DNA from: Przewalskia tangutica | Taxonomy: Eukaryota > Streptophyta > Magnoliopsida > Solanales > Solanaceae | Direction of reading: 5' to 3' | DNA length: 64,000 nt | Assembly (NCBI GenBank): GCA_029844215.1 | Contig: CM056726.1 | Coordinates: 33,473,001 to 33,537,000, forward strand | Shown here: in pieces, positions 46,109-59,039 of the stretch | Numbering within the stretch: position 1 is the stretch's first letter | Layout: each line of letters starts with the position of its first letter | Made by a program: the position numbers and the translations under genes | Notes under the pieces: model-generated | What the model was told of the DNA's origin: nothing | The model's input: the letters and a program-made list of their open reading frames with translations, nothing else | The model's database searches: none

Positions 46109-47117
46109 AGAAAAGTTCGCACCCAACTAGCAAAGACTTCACATGGTTCACTGAGTACTAACTAGGGGATTACTAATCCTAGCTAAAATGAACGACAAAG
46201 TGTGGCCAAAGCTATCAACGCAGATGCAATGAAAAGATACTCATTTAGGAATTTTTCCATGTAATGCATTCCCTATGTTGTAAAAGTTGCGCTCCATTGG
46301 CGGGATACGCAAAGAACCCATGTCAGGTTCCACATCTTTAAAAGCACAAATTCCCCCCAAAACATTTACGCACATGAACTACGTTATGACCTGATTCCCT
46401 CGACGGGATACGTAGGTAGCCTATATCGGCTTCGGTCATACCATTAGAAATTTTTCTCCATTCATCTTGCATGTAACGCAATGCGCCCACTTGATCACCT
46501 TAATAGGACAAACAAGCAACCCGCACCAAGAATCGCTTTCGTCCAATCGAAAGTTCAACACCCTCGCATACCAGAAACTGGGGCAGTTTTAAAGATTTCA
46601 CCGCAAGAAGACGCCGATAAACATGGAAAAACGTTGGCCAACAAACAAGGGTTGGTTACAGGTCCAATATTCTCCCGATAATTCGACCGAAATTTTACTA
46701 ACATGCATACTTTCTTATAAGCATATTATTTTCAACCAATATTCTCCCACTAACAACTAGCAAAGACTAGAAATCAGACAAGGGTTACAGGTCCGAGCCA
46801 ATCTGAACATGCAAGCATCAAGAGCCAAAGCTACAAAGTTGATGCGAATCAACTGCCTCCTCCCCCGAACTCACAAGTTTCTTTGAGTACATGTACTTCA
46901 GGTTGAAAGAAGCAGGGCAACCGCAACATCTATGTCCAATTTCGCAAAAACTTTCGCATCGCAGTTCACCATAAGGATCACGCTCATGTTTTACGTCTAC
47001 ACAAAGACATCATCTCGACCTACATGGTACCAACCACATCATGCCTATGCAAAGACGTTCGCAAGAGCTCGAACTCATAGAAGCTTCATCACAACACGTC
47101 TGCACAAGAATGCCATT
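46109..47117 (+). other. Tat post-integrase region
   Basis: Noncoding part of the Tat element. GGGATACGTAGGTAGCCTATAT at 46398-46419 is a variant of the conserved Tat/Ogre motif ATACGTAGGCAGCCT. From about 46925 the sequence turns into CGTCTACACAAAGACATCATCTC-like repeats that resume at 51550 beyond the solo LTR. Confidence 0.65.
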
Positions 47118-47227
47118 TGTTGACACCCAATTTTGTCCATCTCCTCCGATTATTTATCGGTAAAATTAAATTATTTTTAACACCGCAAAAAAAATATTTT
47201 TTATCATCATCTATTCTCAAATATCAC

Positions 47228-47229
<2 letters not shown>

Positions 47230-47264
<35 letters not shown>
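47230..47264. repeat. (ATT)n microsatellite
   Basis: About eleven ATT units in a row inside the solo LTR. Confidence 0.95.
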
Positions 47265-47970
47265 TTTTTATTCACATTTTTTTTACTATCGGGACATTTT
47301 TATCACAATCATAATTTTCATCATAATAGTCTATGTTATTTACAAAATGGCATCGCATTTTATATTAAGCATCAAATATTTCCTAAAATAAAATGTTTTA
47401 TTTATTATTACATTGGTATTTTTATCCTTATAATCTATAGTTTATGCAAAACATCTTTTAATATAAATCATTTTTTATATAATCTATTTTCCCCTTCTAC
47501 TAAATTAAAACACCTAAAATTCTACCCATTAAACCAGCCCAAACATTATTTCCCATCCCCCGCCCAAAATCCCTCGTCAGGCCAACATGCATCCCTTTAT
47601 TCCTTAAAATCAGCCCAACCCCTTTATCCCCCATTTCCAACCTTGATCCCAACCAAACCAGAAACCCTCACCGATTTCCAACCAAATAACCCTTCCAAAC
47701 CGTCGATAACCCCAAAAATCGCAGGACAATCACGCCCCTCAACCCACGCCCTGCTATCTGACACCGCTCATACCCAGAAAACATGCATCTTTGTCCAACG
47801 ACTCCCTCCCTTTCAAATCATTTTGAAAAGGTAAAATCTGAGACCCATTTCATCTACCCTTTTTCGATATCACAAAACAACGGTCACTTTTTTTTTTTTC
47901 CGAATTCTAGCCGTTGAAGTTTTTTGCTATAAATACAACATTTTGGGGGTTGTTAGAAATACAACATTTT

Positions 47971-47987
47971 GGGGGGGGGGGGGGGGG
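47971..47987. repeat. Run of 17 G
   Basis: An uninterrupted G homopolymer about 40 bp after the TATA-like motif of the solo LTR; the length may be unreliable. The preceding AATACAACATTTTGGG is duplicated just upstream. Confidence 0.85.
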
Positions 47988-48682
47988 ATCTGGTTTTTTG
48001 TTAAAGCCAAGAACAAAAAAAAAACTCTTATCTTTACTACTTTGAAAGTTGTTAGAAATCAGAGAGAAAAACCCTTCTTCCCCAAGTTCATGAAAAATCC
48101 GAAACTCCTTTCTTTTGTTTTTTAAGCTCGAGAAACCGAAAGAACCAACCTCTTTTGAACACCAGTTTTTATTTCTCAGAACAATATTCACTTTTTATCT
48201 CTGAGCGGAGTCGACGAGTCGAGACGACTCCTCGATTCGCTGCCCAAAAAAAAAAGGTAAACTCAGATTCCTCCTATTTCTTGTTTACGCGATATGTGTG
48301 TGTTTGCTGTTAATTTAGGTTATAATTAATTAAGTCTAGTCTTTTGTTTAAAATTTTGTTAATGTAACTTAGCTTAGTTATATTAAGAATTAAGATATGC
48401 AGTAATGATGAATCTCATATAATCTGCCCGAAATAATTAGTTTCTAAATTATGTGCAAATGATATATTGTGCCTTTAGTTGATAAAGGTATTTGTGGTTA
48501 GTTATGTATCTAGTTCAAGGATGATTAAATTCCAAATGTATGTATGTAGTGTGGTATCGATTGATGGAAATCTTGCCTTGTTCCGTAGCTTGCTCATGAA
48601 TCTGTATGTGAAAATCTGAGTTGGTCATTCTGAATTCTTGTGTGATTGCCAGTATCACAGTCGTTAGTATGTTGTAGACTAA

Positions 48683-49775
48683 GTGCATGTTTGTATTAAT
48701 TTTTGGGTACGCAGAATCAATTTTGGCTACTTACTTTCACGAAAATCAGAAAATTGACATGTTTGGCTGACCAAAATAAATTCTGGCAGAAGCAATTTTG
48801 CTATTAATTTCAATTTGAATTTTATCATTTCCTTTATTACACTCTTTAATTTTCATCAACAACTCTATCCACTTTCATTACTCTCTTTAAATATTTAGAA
48901 ATAATTAATAAAAAAAATTCAAATATACAACTTTCATTATCCTCTTTAAATATCTAGAAATAATTACTAAAAAACATTCAAATATACAACTTTCATTACT
49001 CTCTATAAATATTTAGAAATAATTACTAAAAAAATCAAAAATACTACTCATGTTCTGTTTTGAGTATGCTATTGTTAATTTTAGGACCTTTCTCGTACTT
49101 AGGAATGAGAATAGTGCAACTCATTTGGATTATCCTTCTCTTTTTCTATTGTCTTCTTTCAAATACTTCGAATATTATTAATATTTTAAATGCGGCAAAA
49201 TGTGCTCTACAATTTTAACTGAAAACCGATTTCAATGTACTTTTTAAAATAACTATTAAGTATAATATTATTCTTTTTTCTATAATGTATTATTAATATA
49301 AATTAAGCTAGTCCAAGAATTTTAAATGAAGCTAGTCTCGAGAAATGCGGCAAAATGTGCTCTACAATTTTAACTGAAAATCGATTCCAAGGTACTTTTT
49401 AAAATAACTGTTAAGTATAATATTTTTTTTAATAATACATTATAGAGTACATGCAAAATTAGTATTGTAATAATATTTAAATACTATTTGCATTTTAAAT
49501 TAGTATTGTAATAATATTCTACTAATATTTAAGTACTATATTGTACTTTAAATTCTATTATCTATTTGTAATTTTTTTTTACATACTTCCATCTATTTAT
49601 ATGTGTACTTTTATTTATATGTATGTCAATTTTGGTAATTCTATATTCAAAAACAATTTTGATCAAAACTATCCAAATATAAATCAATTATAAGAATCAC
49701 TTTTACATTATTGCATCCAAACATAAATCACTTCTGCCATAATCAATTCTGCCCACCGCTAATCCAAACGCACCC
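48683..49775. mobile_element. Tourist-like MITE (PIF/Harbinger type)
   Basis: The left end GTGCATGTTTGTATTAAT and the reverse complement of the right end, GGGTGCGTTTGGATTAG, are imperfect inverted repeats that continue inward with CAGAATCAATTTTGGC against CAGAATTGATTATGGC. Both sides carry TAA (48680-48682, 49776-49778), the PIF/Harbinger 3-bp TSD. Length 1,093 bp, no transposase. Confidence 0.8.
48865..49030. repeat. Three tandem units in the Tourist-like MITE
   Basis: Units of about 66 bp with ACTTTCATTA, CTCTTTAAATAT and TAGAAATAATTA. Confidence 0.8.
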
Positions 49776-51639
49776 TAATATGTTAAAAACAGTCGATTGA
49801 TTGAGTCCTCGGTCCTCCTATATTTATCTTAGCTAACTTGGGATTTTGATTTGTTTTCTTCAAGATTTACTTGACAAACATATTGACCATGCTATGCTTG
49901 ACTAGAAATGCCTCAAGGAAATGTGCAAATTTGAATAGAGCCATATATCTATCTCCTAATAGCTATCCGTACCTACTTAAAATGTCGTATTACGGCTGTT
50001 TGTTTGCTCCCTGTCTAGTTTATCTGTAGGATTGATCATGTCATACCTTGTATAAGCATTATCATATCTGATATATAAATAGGAAATAGTCATGTACACC
50101 TAAACTGTTTGACACTTAATGGTCATATGATCCTTCTCTATTTTGCCTTCTATATATGTGAAATGACTACTTATTTGTCCTGTCGGGCCTAGTGTAAAAC
50201 TGATTTCGTATTAGTATAAAGAGTCCTCTAAGTCATATGACATCTTATTTTGTTTGTGTGTCTGTTAAAGACTGAATGTGTATCCGTCTTTCTCTTATCT
50301 CCACTATGAGAAGACTTCCATGAGAGCATGTAGTGTTCCCATCTTGTAGCCCATGTGTGTCCTGTGATCACGTATTAGATCCTAGTTTTCCAGTTTATTA
50401 TGACCAGCTGTTATCATGTTACCCATGAGTCTGTATCTATACCAGTGGTTTGCAAATCTTGATATAATGCAAATATGATTCTATACTACTAAGATGATGA
50501 AATAACTTTAAGAGTTTATTTAAATAAAAATGAGTTGATCCTGTGTATTATTGTTGATAAGGTTTAGAATGTTTTCTAACTCCTTTTCTTTTATTTTATT
50601 TTATATTATATGAAATGCATCGGGAGCAAAAATGAAGAGTCTCGTTGCGAGACTCATCACGCCCATGACAAATGAAGACTCGCATCCACACTTCTCGCAT
50701 TCTCCGGCCTCGAAACTTTAAAGAAATAGGGCGGAATGATATCGTCATCCGTCTTAGTCATCGCTCTTAATTCCTTAATTATGCCACTATACTTTTATTG
50801 TAATTTAAGTATGTAATCTTGTATGATTATTGGAATGCTTAGAATAGTTAGACCTAGGATTAACAATAAAAGAGGGTAGTAAAAATAGGAAAATTGCCGC
50901 TAGTAACTCTTAGGCCCGTTATGCATGTCTAAAGCTTTTCAAAACAATTTAGTCATTTTTTATGCATCATTAGTATTACAAAAAATAATAAGGTTTCAAT
51001 TTTCATTAAACTCATAAAATGATAATCTATTTCTTATGTAAAAAAGTCTTTTGTTATTATCAATTGCAAAACGAAAATTATTCTATACAAATGCATACTT
51101 TTTTTTTATAAAAACTATTTTTACATGCAACACATACTTTTCCAACAAATCATCCATGCATTTTATAAACAACCTCATGCAAATTTATCAAAAAAAAAAA
51201 ATCTTTCAAAATAGTTATTTGCAATATCCTTTCCTCAACTTTATACTTTCAAAACATGCATTTCTTAACATAGTAATTAAGCCTAAGTTTGATCGGATAA
51301 CCGCATGTTAGCGGACCTTCCCTTTAGGATAATAAAGAACCTTTACCCGAAACCTTATAAAATTTCGCAGACCTTTTACATGGAGATCATTTGCAGTATT
51401 TTACTGCAATAATTTAGGTGCTCTAATTCACCTTAGAATAATTAGGTGTCGACTCCTTAAAAAAATGGTGATTTAATTTGTGAATTACCGTCGGCATACG
51501 TTGCAGTTCCGTTCAGACTCCGATCGAAAACGGGCGCGACAACATTTGCACTACGTCTGCGCAAGGACGTCACATCATATCTCGTTTGTGCGAAAACGAC
51601 ATTGCAATTCACAGGGAGTTTGAATCGGCAGAAGCTTCG

Positions 51640-52330
51640 ACGACTATCTCTTACATCAAACGCAACGACGCCATCAACATTATGTATATACAACGGCGTC
51701 ATCAACATTATGTCTACGCAATGCAGCATTACGTCTATGCAATGAAGTCGTCAACATTATGTCCATACAACAACGACATCAACATTACGTCCATACAACG
51801 ACATTATCAACATTATGTCCATACAATGACATCACAAGCATTACATCTACTTAACGATGACATTAACATTACGTCCATACCATGACGTCATCAACATTAC
51901 GTCCATACAATAACGATATCGGCGTACGTCATCTGGCGGCGTTATCGGCGTGCGTCATCTACAACGACGTTCTGGCATTACGTCATGCGGCGGCGACGCC
52001 GGCGTACGCCCATACAACAACGCCATCAACATTACATCCATACAACGAAGTTATCAGCATTACGTCCATACAATGACGTTATCAATATTACGTTTATGCG
52101 AAGATGCCATCAACATTAAGCCTACGCAACGACAACCTCGACATTATGTCAACGCAATGACAATATCATCATTACGTCTATACAACGACGACATCATCAT
52201 TACGTCCATACAACGATGTTATCAATATTATGTCTGTACAACGATATCATCAGCATTACGTCTATGCAACGACATCATCAGCATCATGTCCATACAATGA
52301 CATCACTATATTTCATTTATGCAACGACGA
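51640..52330. repeat. Minisatellite-like array, type 1
   Basis: About 25 imperfect copies of a roughly 27-30 bp unit built from CATCAACATTACGTCCATACAACGA. Lies in the 3' untranslated part of the outer Tat element. Overlapping open frames are by-products of the repeat. Confidence 0.85.
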
Positions 52331-52369
52331 CATCTGCATCACGTCTATGAAAGAACGCAATTTCAATCC

Positions 52370-53050
52370 ATGCGGGTTATAAATGTACAACACAACAACG
52401 TCATTTCAGCCCATGCGGGTCGCAAACGCATAACGTCTAGGCAACGACATCATCTCAGCCCATGTCGTTCGCAAACGCATAACATCTAGGCAAATACATC
52501 ATCTCAGCTCATACAGTTTGCAAACATATAATGTCAAGGCAATGACATCATCTCAGCCCATGCGGTTCGCAAATGCATAGCGTCTAGGCAACAACATCAT
52601 TTCAGCCTATGCGGTTCGTAAATGCATAATGTCTAGGCAACGACTTCATCTCAGCCCATGCGATTCGCAAATGCACAACGTCTAGACAACAACGTCATCT
52701 CAGCATTTGCAGTTACAACGCGTCCATGCAAGGACACAATTATAACACGTCTATGCAGAGATGTTATCTTAGCATTCACAATTACAATGCGTATATGTAA
52801 GGATGTCATAGCAGCATCGCAGTTACAACATGTCTGTGGAGGGACACTATTTCAGCATTAGCAGTTATAACGCGTCTATGCAAGGACGTCACCTCAGCAT
52901 TCGCCGTTGCAACACGTCTGTGCAAGGACATCATCTCAGCATCGCAGTCACAACATGTTCATGCAAGGACACCATCTCAGCATCACAATCTCTACACGTC
53001 TGTGCAAATATGTCACGTCAACGTATCTATGTAAGGACGTCATCGCATTA
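52370..53050. repeat. Minisatellite-like array, type 2
   Basis: About 50-60 bp units. The first part is built on GACATCATCTCAGCCCATGC and GGTTCGCAAATGCATA; the second part (from about 52700) on CAGTTACAACACGTCTATGC and AAGGAC. Both include the sequence CGTCTATGCAAGGACGTCA or variants. Confidence 0.8.
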
Positions 53051-53150
53051 CTCTACATAAGTCCTAATTTGCAGGAGCTGGAGCACAGCGTGGAGTTACC
53101 TCATACAATGGACTTCCCAACAAAGGGCAAAGGTCGCCGAGCCGAGCCAT

Positions 53151-55904
53151 CATCGCGATCCGACCGGGCGCGATCGTATCTCTACGGGTACCCATCGGTA
53201 TACATCGAGAGAATAGCAATGAACATACATAACACATAACTTATAAAAGGTAAACATCATCGCCACCGATAAAGTCGCCTTCCATAAAACATACTTAAAC
53301 AAAAGTATGGCGATAACCGTTCTTATAGCCCAAAACACATATGTGACCACGCACTTAAAGATAACAATCGTGGCGGGACGGGCCCGCCATACCACGAATG
53401 TACAAAATACCTATAGCGTCGGAATATTCGTACGATAAACAAGCTTCCGAGGAATGGAGCTTCGACACGGAGCGGTGATCCTAAGAACGAGGATCCACAA
53501 TCGCTTACCACCTGCGGCATAACGCGGCCCAGGAAGGGGTCGACACCTGACATGTACCAAGTATGTAAGTCGAAAATCGTAATAATGATATCATAAGTCT
53601 AAAAGTAGTGGAGCCATGGAAGACAAACAAAATACCTTTTCTTGTGCCTTACTAACAATGAGTGACAAGTGTATATAATCGCATAAAATAGGGGCCTCAT
53701 GATCAAAGCAGGTACCTGCCCGTAGTATCAATAAGCACCCTACTCCGGGACTATTTCACCCGCATAGGTCCTGTGGACCCGCGTGAGGTATTTCGCATAA
53801 ATTTGTACGCCGCGTGAGACTATTTCACCGCGTAAGCCCATAGGACTCGCGTGAGGTATTCCTCGCGCATCGTGGGTAGCAAATCCACGGAACAGGTGGT
53901 ATAACGATCTTGGGGACTTACCCGCCGGATATACTCTTCTTACAGGCGGATGGTATAACGATCTTGGGGCTTACCCGCCGGATATACTCTTTGCTGAAGC
54001 GGATGGTATAACGATCTTGGGGCTTGCCCGCCGGATATACTCTTACGAAGAAGGTGGTATGGCGATCTTGGGGCTTGCCCGCCGGACATACTCTTACCAC
54101 AGGTAGGTGGTATAACGATCTTGGGGCTTGCCCCTCAGATATACTCTTACCCTAGCTCAAACTGTCATCATATCATAATCATAAATAAGTTAAGAAAACT
54201 TATAACTTCTTATTAGTCTTGTTCATATACCCTCTCATTTTAGTTTACTTATGGCACTTAATCATATCTTTAAAAAAAAGGAAATCGGGAATTTAACCCA
54301 AGTACTACATACTTCAACTCTTTTAGAAGTGACTCTTTTTCATACATAAAACCTTCGGGCAATTGATGCCTTAAAATCAATTTGCCTTTCATAAATCAAA
54401 TCATTTGTCCTTACTTGTCTTACTTAGAGTAAACCTCTTCTCATTAATCTTTTATAAAGCTAATAAACCAACTTCTCATAAAGTTGTTATATTAACCCTA
54501 CACTTTAGTAAAATCATACTTTTACCTAACCAAGGGACTTATACATTCTTAAAACGAAACAAATCATTATATACTTAAAATAAGTAAGAAATACCAAATC
54601 TTGTACGTCTACCGTACTACATAGTTTCATCTATTCATGCTCAAGAGATAGGAAAACTCCACATACCTCTTCGGTCAATCCACTTGTTAAGTCCAACTAC
54701 CGCAAGTAATATGTCAACCTATAATAACCATAATGCGTTTATCAACCTCTAATTTCAATGTAGAAATAATCTAAGTTCAAAGCCCCTAATTCTATGGAAA
54801 ATTGGGCAGCATTTCCTTTGTTTCTACATACTTTGCCACCTTTCTCAAGGCCGAATTCAACATCCAAATGCCACATTTAAGGCTCAACAATCCAAACATA
54901 TCAAAGGGGATTACACACCTAAACTTGGGTGTGTAAAATTCTGCCCCAAAAGGTACAACAATTCACTTAACAATTCTAAAGTAGTTTTTAGGCTACAACA
55001 TGCTCATAATATCTTTTTAGCCATTTCTTTCATATCCAAACCACATTTCTTACATGCAATGACTCTAAGTGCATTATTCACTACTACAAATCCCTTCTTC
55101 TTCACATGCAACATTAATAACTAACCACAAGAGAAGAAATGTTACCTTAAAGCTTTAGCCAAACTTATTCCAACAACTTTGCTAGCCTCCTTTCCAAGAA
55201 TACCACCACACTAACACCAACAAGCTAGCCACAAGCTTCCTTCTTGTTCTTAACTTTTGATTTTTCTTAGGCTTTGAATTCCACTTGGTATTTTAGAGAT
55301 AAGTGAGTCCTAATTTAGAGAGAGAGAGTTATTGAAAGATGACCAAGTCTTCAAGACTTGATCAATATAAGGCATGGAAGAAAATCAGATGGGGGGGGGG
55401 GACACTTGTCACCCTCCCATGGCCTTTTTAAAAGAGAAAATCAGATTTTCCTAAGTTTTCCGCCTGGAATCCCGCCTTGGCGCCCAGCCTTTGGCGCGCG
55501 CGCAACGAAACCCTGCGGACTCGGAACTTTCGGCGCGCGGCCTGCATCTGGCGCGCGCTGCAACTTCAGCGACCCCTCGGTACTTCGCGCGCGACCTCGC
55601 ATCGCGCCGCGGCACTGCCGTCTTTGTCGAAACACATTTCCGTCCGATTGCGCCCGAACTTGTAACTCATAACTTTCTACTCCGACGTCCTATCGGACGA
55701 GCGGTTGGTTGCGTTGGAATCTGGACTCAACGAACTACGCCTAGGCCTTTGAAACACTTAGGAACTCTCAATGTACCGGGTCATAACCTGCCTCAAAGTT
55801 GACTAAAACCCGTCCGAACAATCCACAACCTATCCTTTGAAAATTTTAAGTCTTACATGCTTTAGATGCGCTCTTGCTCGTAGGGTCAGAACTACGGTAT
55901 AACA
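53151..55904 (-). repeat. Tekay 3' LTR (left)
   Basis: About 2.75 kb, CATCGCGATCCGACCGGG (decayed from TGTCACGACCCGACC) to ACTACGGTATAACA on the plus strand. A polypurine tract, AAGGAGGGAGAA on the minus strand, lies just inside at 55905-55916. Contains an 11-G run at 55391-55401. Confidence 0.9.
53893..54152. repeat. Five-unit tandem array in the Tekay LTR
   Basis: Units of about 52-58 bp with GGTGGTATAACGATCTTGGGG, then CTTGCCCGCC or CTTGCCCCTC, then ATATACTCTTAC. In the CTTGCCCC version GGGGCTTGCCCC is a perfect inverted repeat. The right LTR has the same five units at 61588-61853. Confidence 0.85.
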
Positions 55905-56059
55905 TTCTCCCTCCTTAGAAACATTCGTCCGAATGTTCCTTCTAAACTTACTCAAATCACAATATCGACATAGACCCTTTTAACTATTCTTTTGCAAATA
56001 AAGACGCTCGCGAGCCACACCATACTTAAGCGTAAATGCTAAATCAAAACTAACAAGCA

Positions 56060-56320
56060 GGAAAGTGGGTTACCTGGAGGTATATGAAATAGGTGAGGGT
56101 ACTTCTTCATCATGCCATCCTCTGCTTCCCACGTCATTTCCTCCCTGTTCTCGTTCCGCCATAAGACCTTGACGGAAGCCACGTCCTTCGTCCGAAGTCG
56201 CCTAACCTGTCGATCGAGTATCGCTATGGGACTCTCCTCATACGATAACTCCTCTGTCACTTGGACATCATGAACCGTGCACTCTGGATGGGTCTCAATA
56301 CATTTCCGCAACATGGACAC
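56060..56320 (-). pseudogene. Tekay chromodomain and integrase C-terminus
   Basis: Reads SMLRKCIETHPEC, YEESPIAILDRQVRRLRTKD, VASVKVLWRNENREEMTWEA and MKKYPHLF. The I-L-D-R-Q...V-K-V-L-W...E-x-T-W-E pattern is that of the chromodomain-like tail of Tekay/Del chromoviruses, thought to steer integration to particular chromatin. A short open frame, but disconnected from the integrase core. Confidence 0.85.
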
Positions 56321-56485
56321 ATGGAAATCGGATGTCCGCCTCCAAATCGGACGGCAGATCTAACTCATAGCAACCCCGCTGCACCTACGGACAATCGATC
56401 ACCCAATGTACCTTGGGCTAAGCTTCCTTTCTTCCCAAACCTCATCACGCCGCCGTGGGCGATACCTTTAGGAAAACCCAATCAT

Positions 56486-57671
56486 CTATCTCAAATTCCA
56501 AGTGTCGACGCCGATGATCTGCATCTGACTTGCGACTACGGTACGCGGCAACCGCTCCTGGATAAGCTTCACCTTATCCACTGCCTGCTGAACCAAATCT
56601 GTCCCGACTAACTGCACTTCTCCCACTTCAAACCAACCTATCGGTGACCTGAACTTCCTCCCATATAAGGCCTCATAAGGCGCCATCTGGATACTGGAAT
56701 GGTAGTTGTTGTTGTAAGAAAACTCTACAAGAGGTAAATGATCATCCCAGCTACCCCTGAAATCAATAACACAAGCCCGCAACATATCCTCAAGTGTCTG
56801 GATAGTGCGCTCGGCCTGCCCGTCGGTCTGAGGATGAAACGCCGTACTGAGACTCACCTGTGTCCCTAATCCCTTCTGGAAAGACCTCCAGAAGTTAGCC
56901 GTAAACTAAGCTCCTCTGTCTGAAATAATCGATATAGGAACTCCGTGTAGTCTCACGATCTCTCTGATATCTGATCTAGCATAATCCTCGTAGAAAAAGT
57001 CGTCTGATGGGAGAAAATGGGTGATTTCAAATCGCATCGACAATAACCCAAATAGAATCATGCTTCCTCCGAGTGGTAGGTAATCCGTAATAAAATCCAT
57101 ATTTACCACCTCCCACTTCCAAGTCGAATATCAATAGCTGCAATGTACCACGCTTCGTGCTCAACCTTAACTGGCGACAATTCGCACGCGTGCCACGAAC
57201 TCGCAACGCCCTTTAGGCCATCCCACCAATACACATCCGAGGTCATGATACATCTTAGTCGACCGGATGAATAGAATAACGAGCACCGTGTGCCTCACGA
57301 ATCTGGCGACGAAGTCTGTCACATCGGGAACACACAACCGCCCTCAAATCTTAGCACCCCATCGTGCCACCAGCAAACTCCTCTCTTTCACGAGCGGCGT
57401 CTCGATATCGTACCAAAATCGGATCCTCATCGCCGCCTCTTCACCTCCTAGACGATGGAAGACTCGGCAACCTCTCGAACCGAATTCCATCACTATCGAT
57501 CAACCAAACGAACCCCAAGGCTCGCTGGCGATGTAACTCTCGGACCATATCCTCTTCTCTGCAGACATCAAACAGACTACCCATCGATCTGCGACTAAGG
57601 ACATCTGCAACTACATTGGCCTTCCCTGGGTGGTATAGAATATCAATATAGTAATCCTTAAGTAGCTCCAA
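56486..57671 (-). pseudogene. Tekay integrase remnant
   Basis: Minus strand: YHPGKANVVADVLSR (end of RNase H) at about 57600-57640, NMDFITDYLP (first Asp) near 57080-57105, HGVPISIISDRGA (second Asp) near 56906-56945, then STAFHPQTDGQAERTIQTLE (catalytic Glu) near 56790-56855 and LPLVEFSYNNNYHSSI. The D, D and E residues are all visible; the intervening frames are broken, with a stop between SDRGA and the next block. Confidence 0.88.
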
Positions 57672-57689
57672 CCACCGTCTCTATCGCAA

Positions 57690-57991
57690 GTTCAGCTCCC
57701 TCTGGCTGAATATACACTGGAGACTTTTGTGGTCTGTGTAAATGTCCACATGAACTCCATATAAATAATGTCTCGGATCTTGAGGCATGAATCATCGCCT
57801 AACTCCAAGTCATGTGTGAGATAGTTCTTCTCATGCTTCCTAAGATGTCGAGATGCATAAGCTATAACTCTGCCGTGCTGCATCAGTACGCACCTAAGCC
57901 CGACACCTGACGCGTCACAATAAACCACATATCCATCTAAACCCTCTGGAAGAGTAAGAACTGGGGCGGTCGTCAACTTCTCCTTTAGCAA
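57690..57991 (-). pseudogene. Tekay RNase H remnant
   Basis: LKEKLTTAPVLTLPEGLDGY, VVYCDASGVGLRCVLMQHGR, VIAYASRHLRKHEKNYLTHD, LELGDDSCLKI. The catalytic Asp in YCDASG and the Glu in HDLELGD-type sequence (usually HDLELAAVV) are visible; the frame is lost after this. Confidence 0.85.
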
Positions 57992-58220
57992 CTGGAAACT
58001 TTCTCACAAGTATCCGTCACGGAACATAGCCGCTTTCCGAGTCGACTTAGTCAAAGGTTCGAAATAAGCAAACTTTTCCACAAACCTCCGATAATAACGC
58101 AAGGCCCAAAGGCTGCGCCGCTCGTCGGTGTAGTGGGTGCGCCAAGTCTTGGCGCCTCAATCTTATTTGTATCAACCCGAATACCATCGGCCCGATAACA
58201 TGCCCTAAGAAAGCCACCGG

Positions 58221-58968
58221 CTAACTAACTCGTGACTTCGAGAACTTGGAATACAACTGCCGGTCTCGGAGGACTCCCAATACCGTCCTCAAATGATCTG
58301 TATGCTCCTGCTCTGTGCGCGAATACACCAAGATATCATCAATAAACACTATAACGAACATATCCAAGAATGGCCTGAACACCCTATTCATCAAACCCAT
58401 GAATACCGTTGGGGCGTTGTCAACCCGGAAAGACATTACCACGAACTCATAGTGCCCATACCAGTTCAATGCGATGCTTTGGGATATCTATCTCTAACTC
58501 GTGCACTGATGATAACTGCATCGCATGTCTATTTTGGAAAAACACCTTGCACCCGAATCGGTCAAACAAATCGTCAATCACGGGAGGCATATCTTCTTGA
58601 TAGTTACCTTGTTTAGCCGCAGAATCAATACACATACGCAGCGTCCCATCCTTCTTCTTTACAAATAACACTGGCGCTCCCCAAGGAGAAACACTTGGCC
58701 TAAGAAAGCCTTTCTCCAGCAAATCTTTCAGCTGGTCCTTCAATTCCTTCAACTCGGCAGGTTCCATCCTGTATGGCGGAATAGATATCGGTCGAGTGTC
58801 TGGCGCCAAATCAATGCAAAACTCAATCTCCCTCTCAGGAGGGATACCCGGAAGCTCGTCTGGGAATACGTCTGGAAACTCTCTAACGACCGGATCGATC
58901 AAGGTCCGGTATTTCACCTCGATGTCGAATACCCGAACCATATGGTAGATATACCCTTTCCGCACCAT
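58221..58968 (-). pseudogene. Tekay reverse transcriptase remnant
   Basis: DPVVREFPDVFPDELPGIPP, EREIEFCIDLAPDTRPISIP, WGAPVLFVKKKDGTLRMCID, then a frame change and YEFVVMSF, LMNRVFRPFLDMFVIVFIDD with ILVYSR (catalytic IDD near 58335-58345). One of the best preserved parts of the element. Confidence 0.9.
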
Positions 58969-59039
58969 CCTCCTAGCCTTGAGGTAAGAAATAAACTTAC
59001 CCCTCGGCGATGCAGTATTCCCCTTCCACTCGATAACCG

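Larger units (their letters stand above)
47118..51541 (+). mobile_element. 4.4-kb solo LTR, Tat/Ogre type
   Basis: Starts TGTTGACACCCAATTTTG and ends CGGGCGCGACA. Flanks CCATT (47113-47117) and ACATT (51542-51546) match at 4 of 5 bases, and both neighbours are the same CGTCTGC-CAAG repeat DNA, so a solo LTR is favoured over a boundary LTR. A TATA-like CTATAAATAC lies near 47928. A Tourist-like MITE (48683-49775) and an (ATT)n array are inside it. The 3' end resembles the outer left LTR. Confidence 0.75.

Noticed and set aside
51586..52300. Open frames encoding repeated HYVHTM and NITSIQR peptides
   Set aside because: Translation of a short tandem repeat in retrotransposon 3' DNA; no start context and no known protein.
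42905..53150. Endogenous pararetrovirus as the source of the repeat region
   Set aside because: The integrase, PBS for tRNA-Arg and LTR starts fit Tat/Ogre Ty3-gypsy elements; no coat or movement protein motif was seen.
53893..54152. Regularly spaced repeats resembling a CRISPR array
   Set aside because: The units are contiguous without unique spacers, sit in a plant LTR and occur in several LTR copies; no cas genes.
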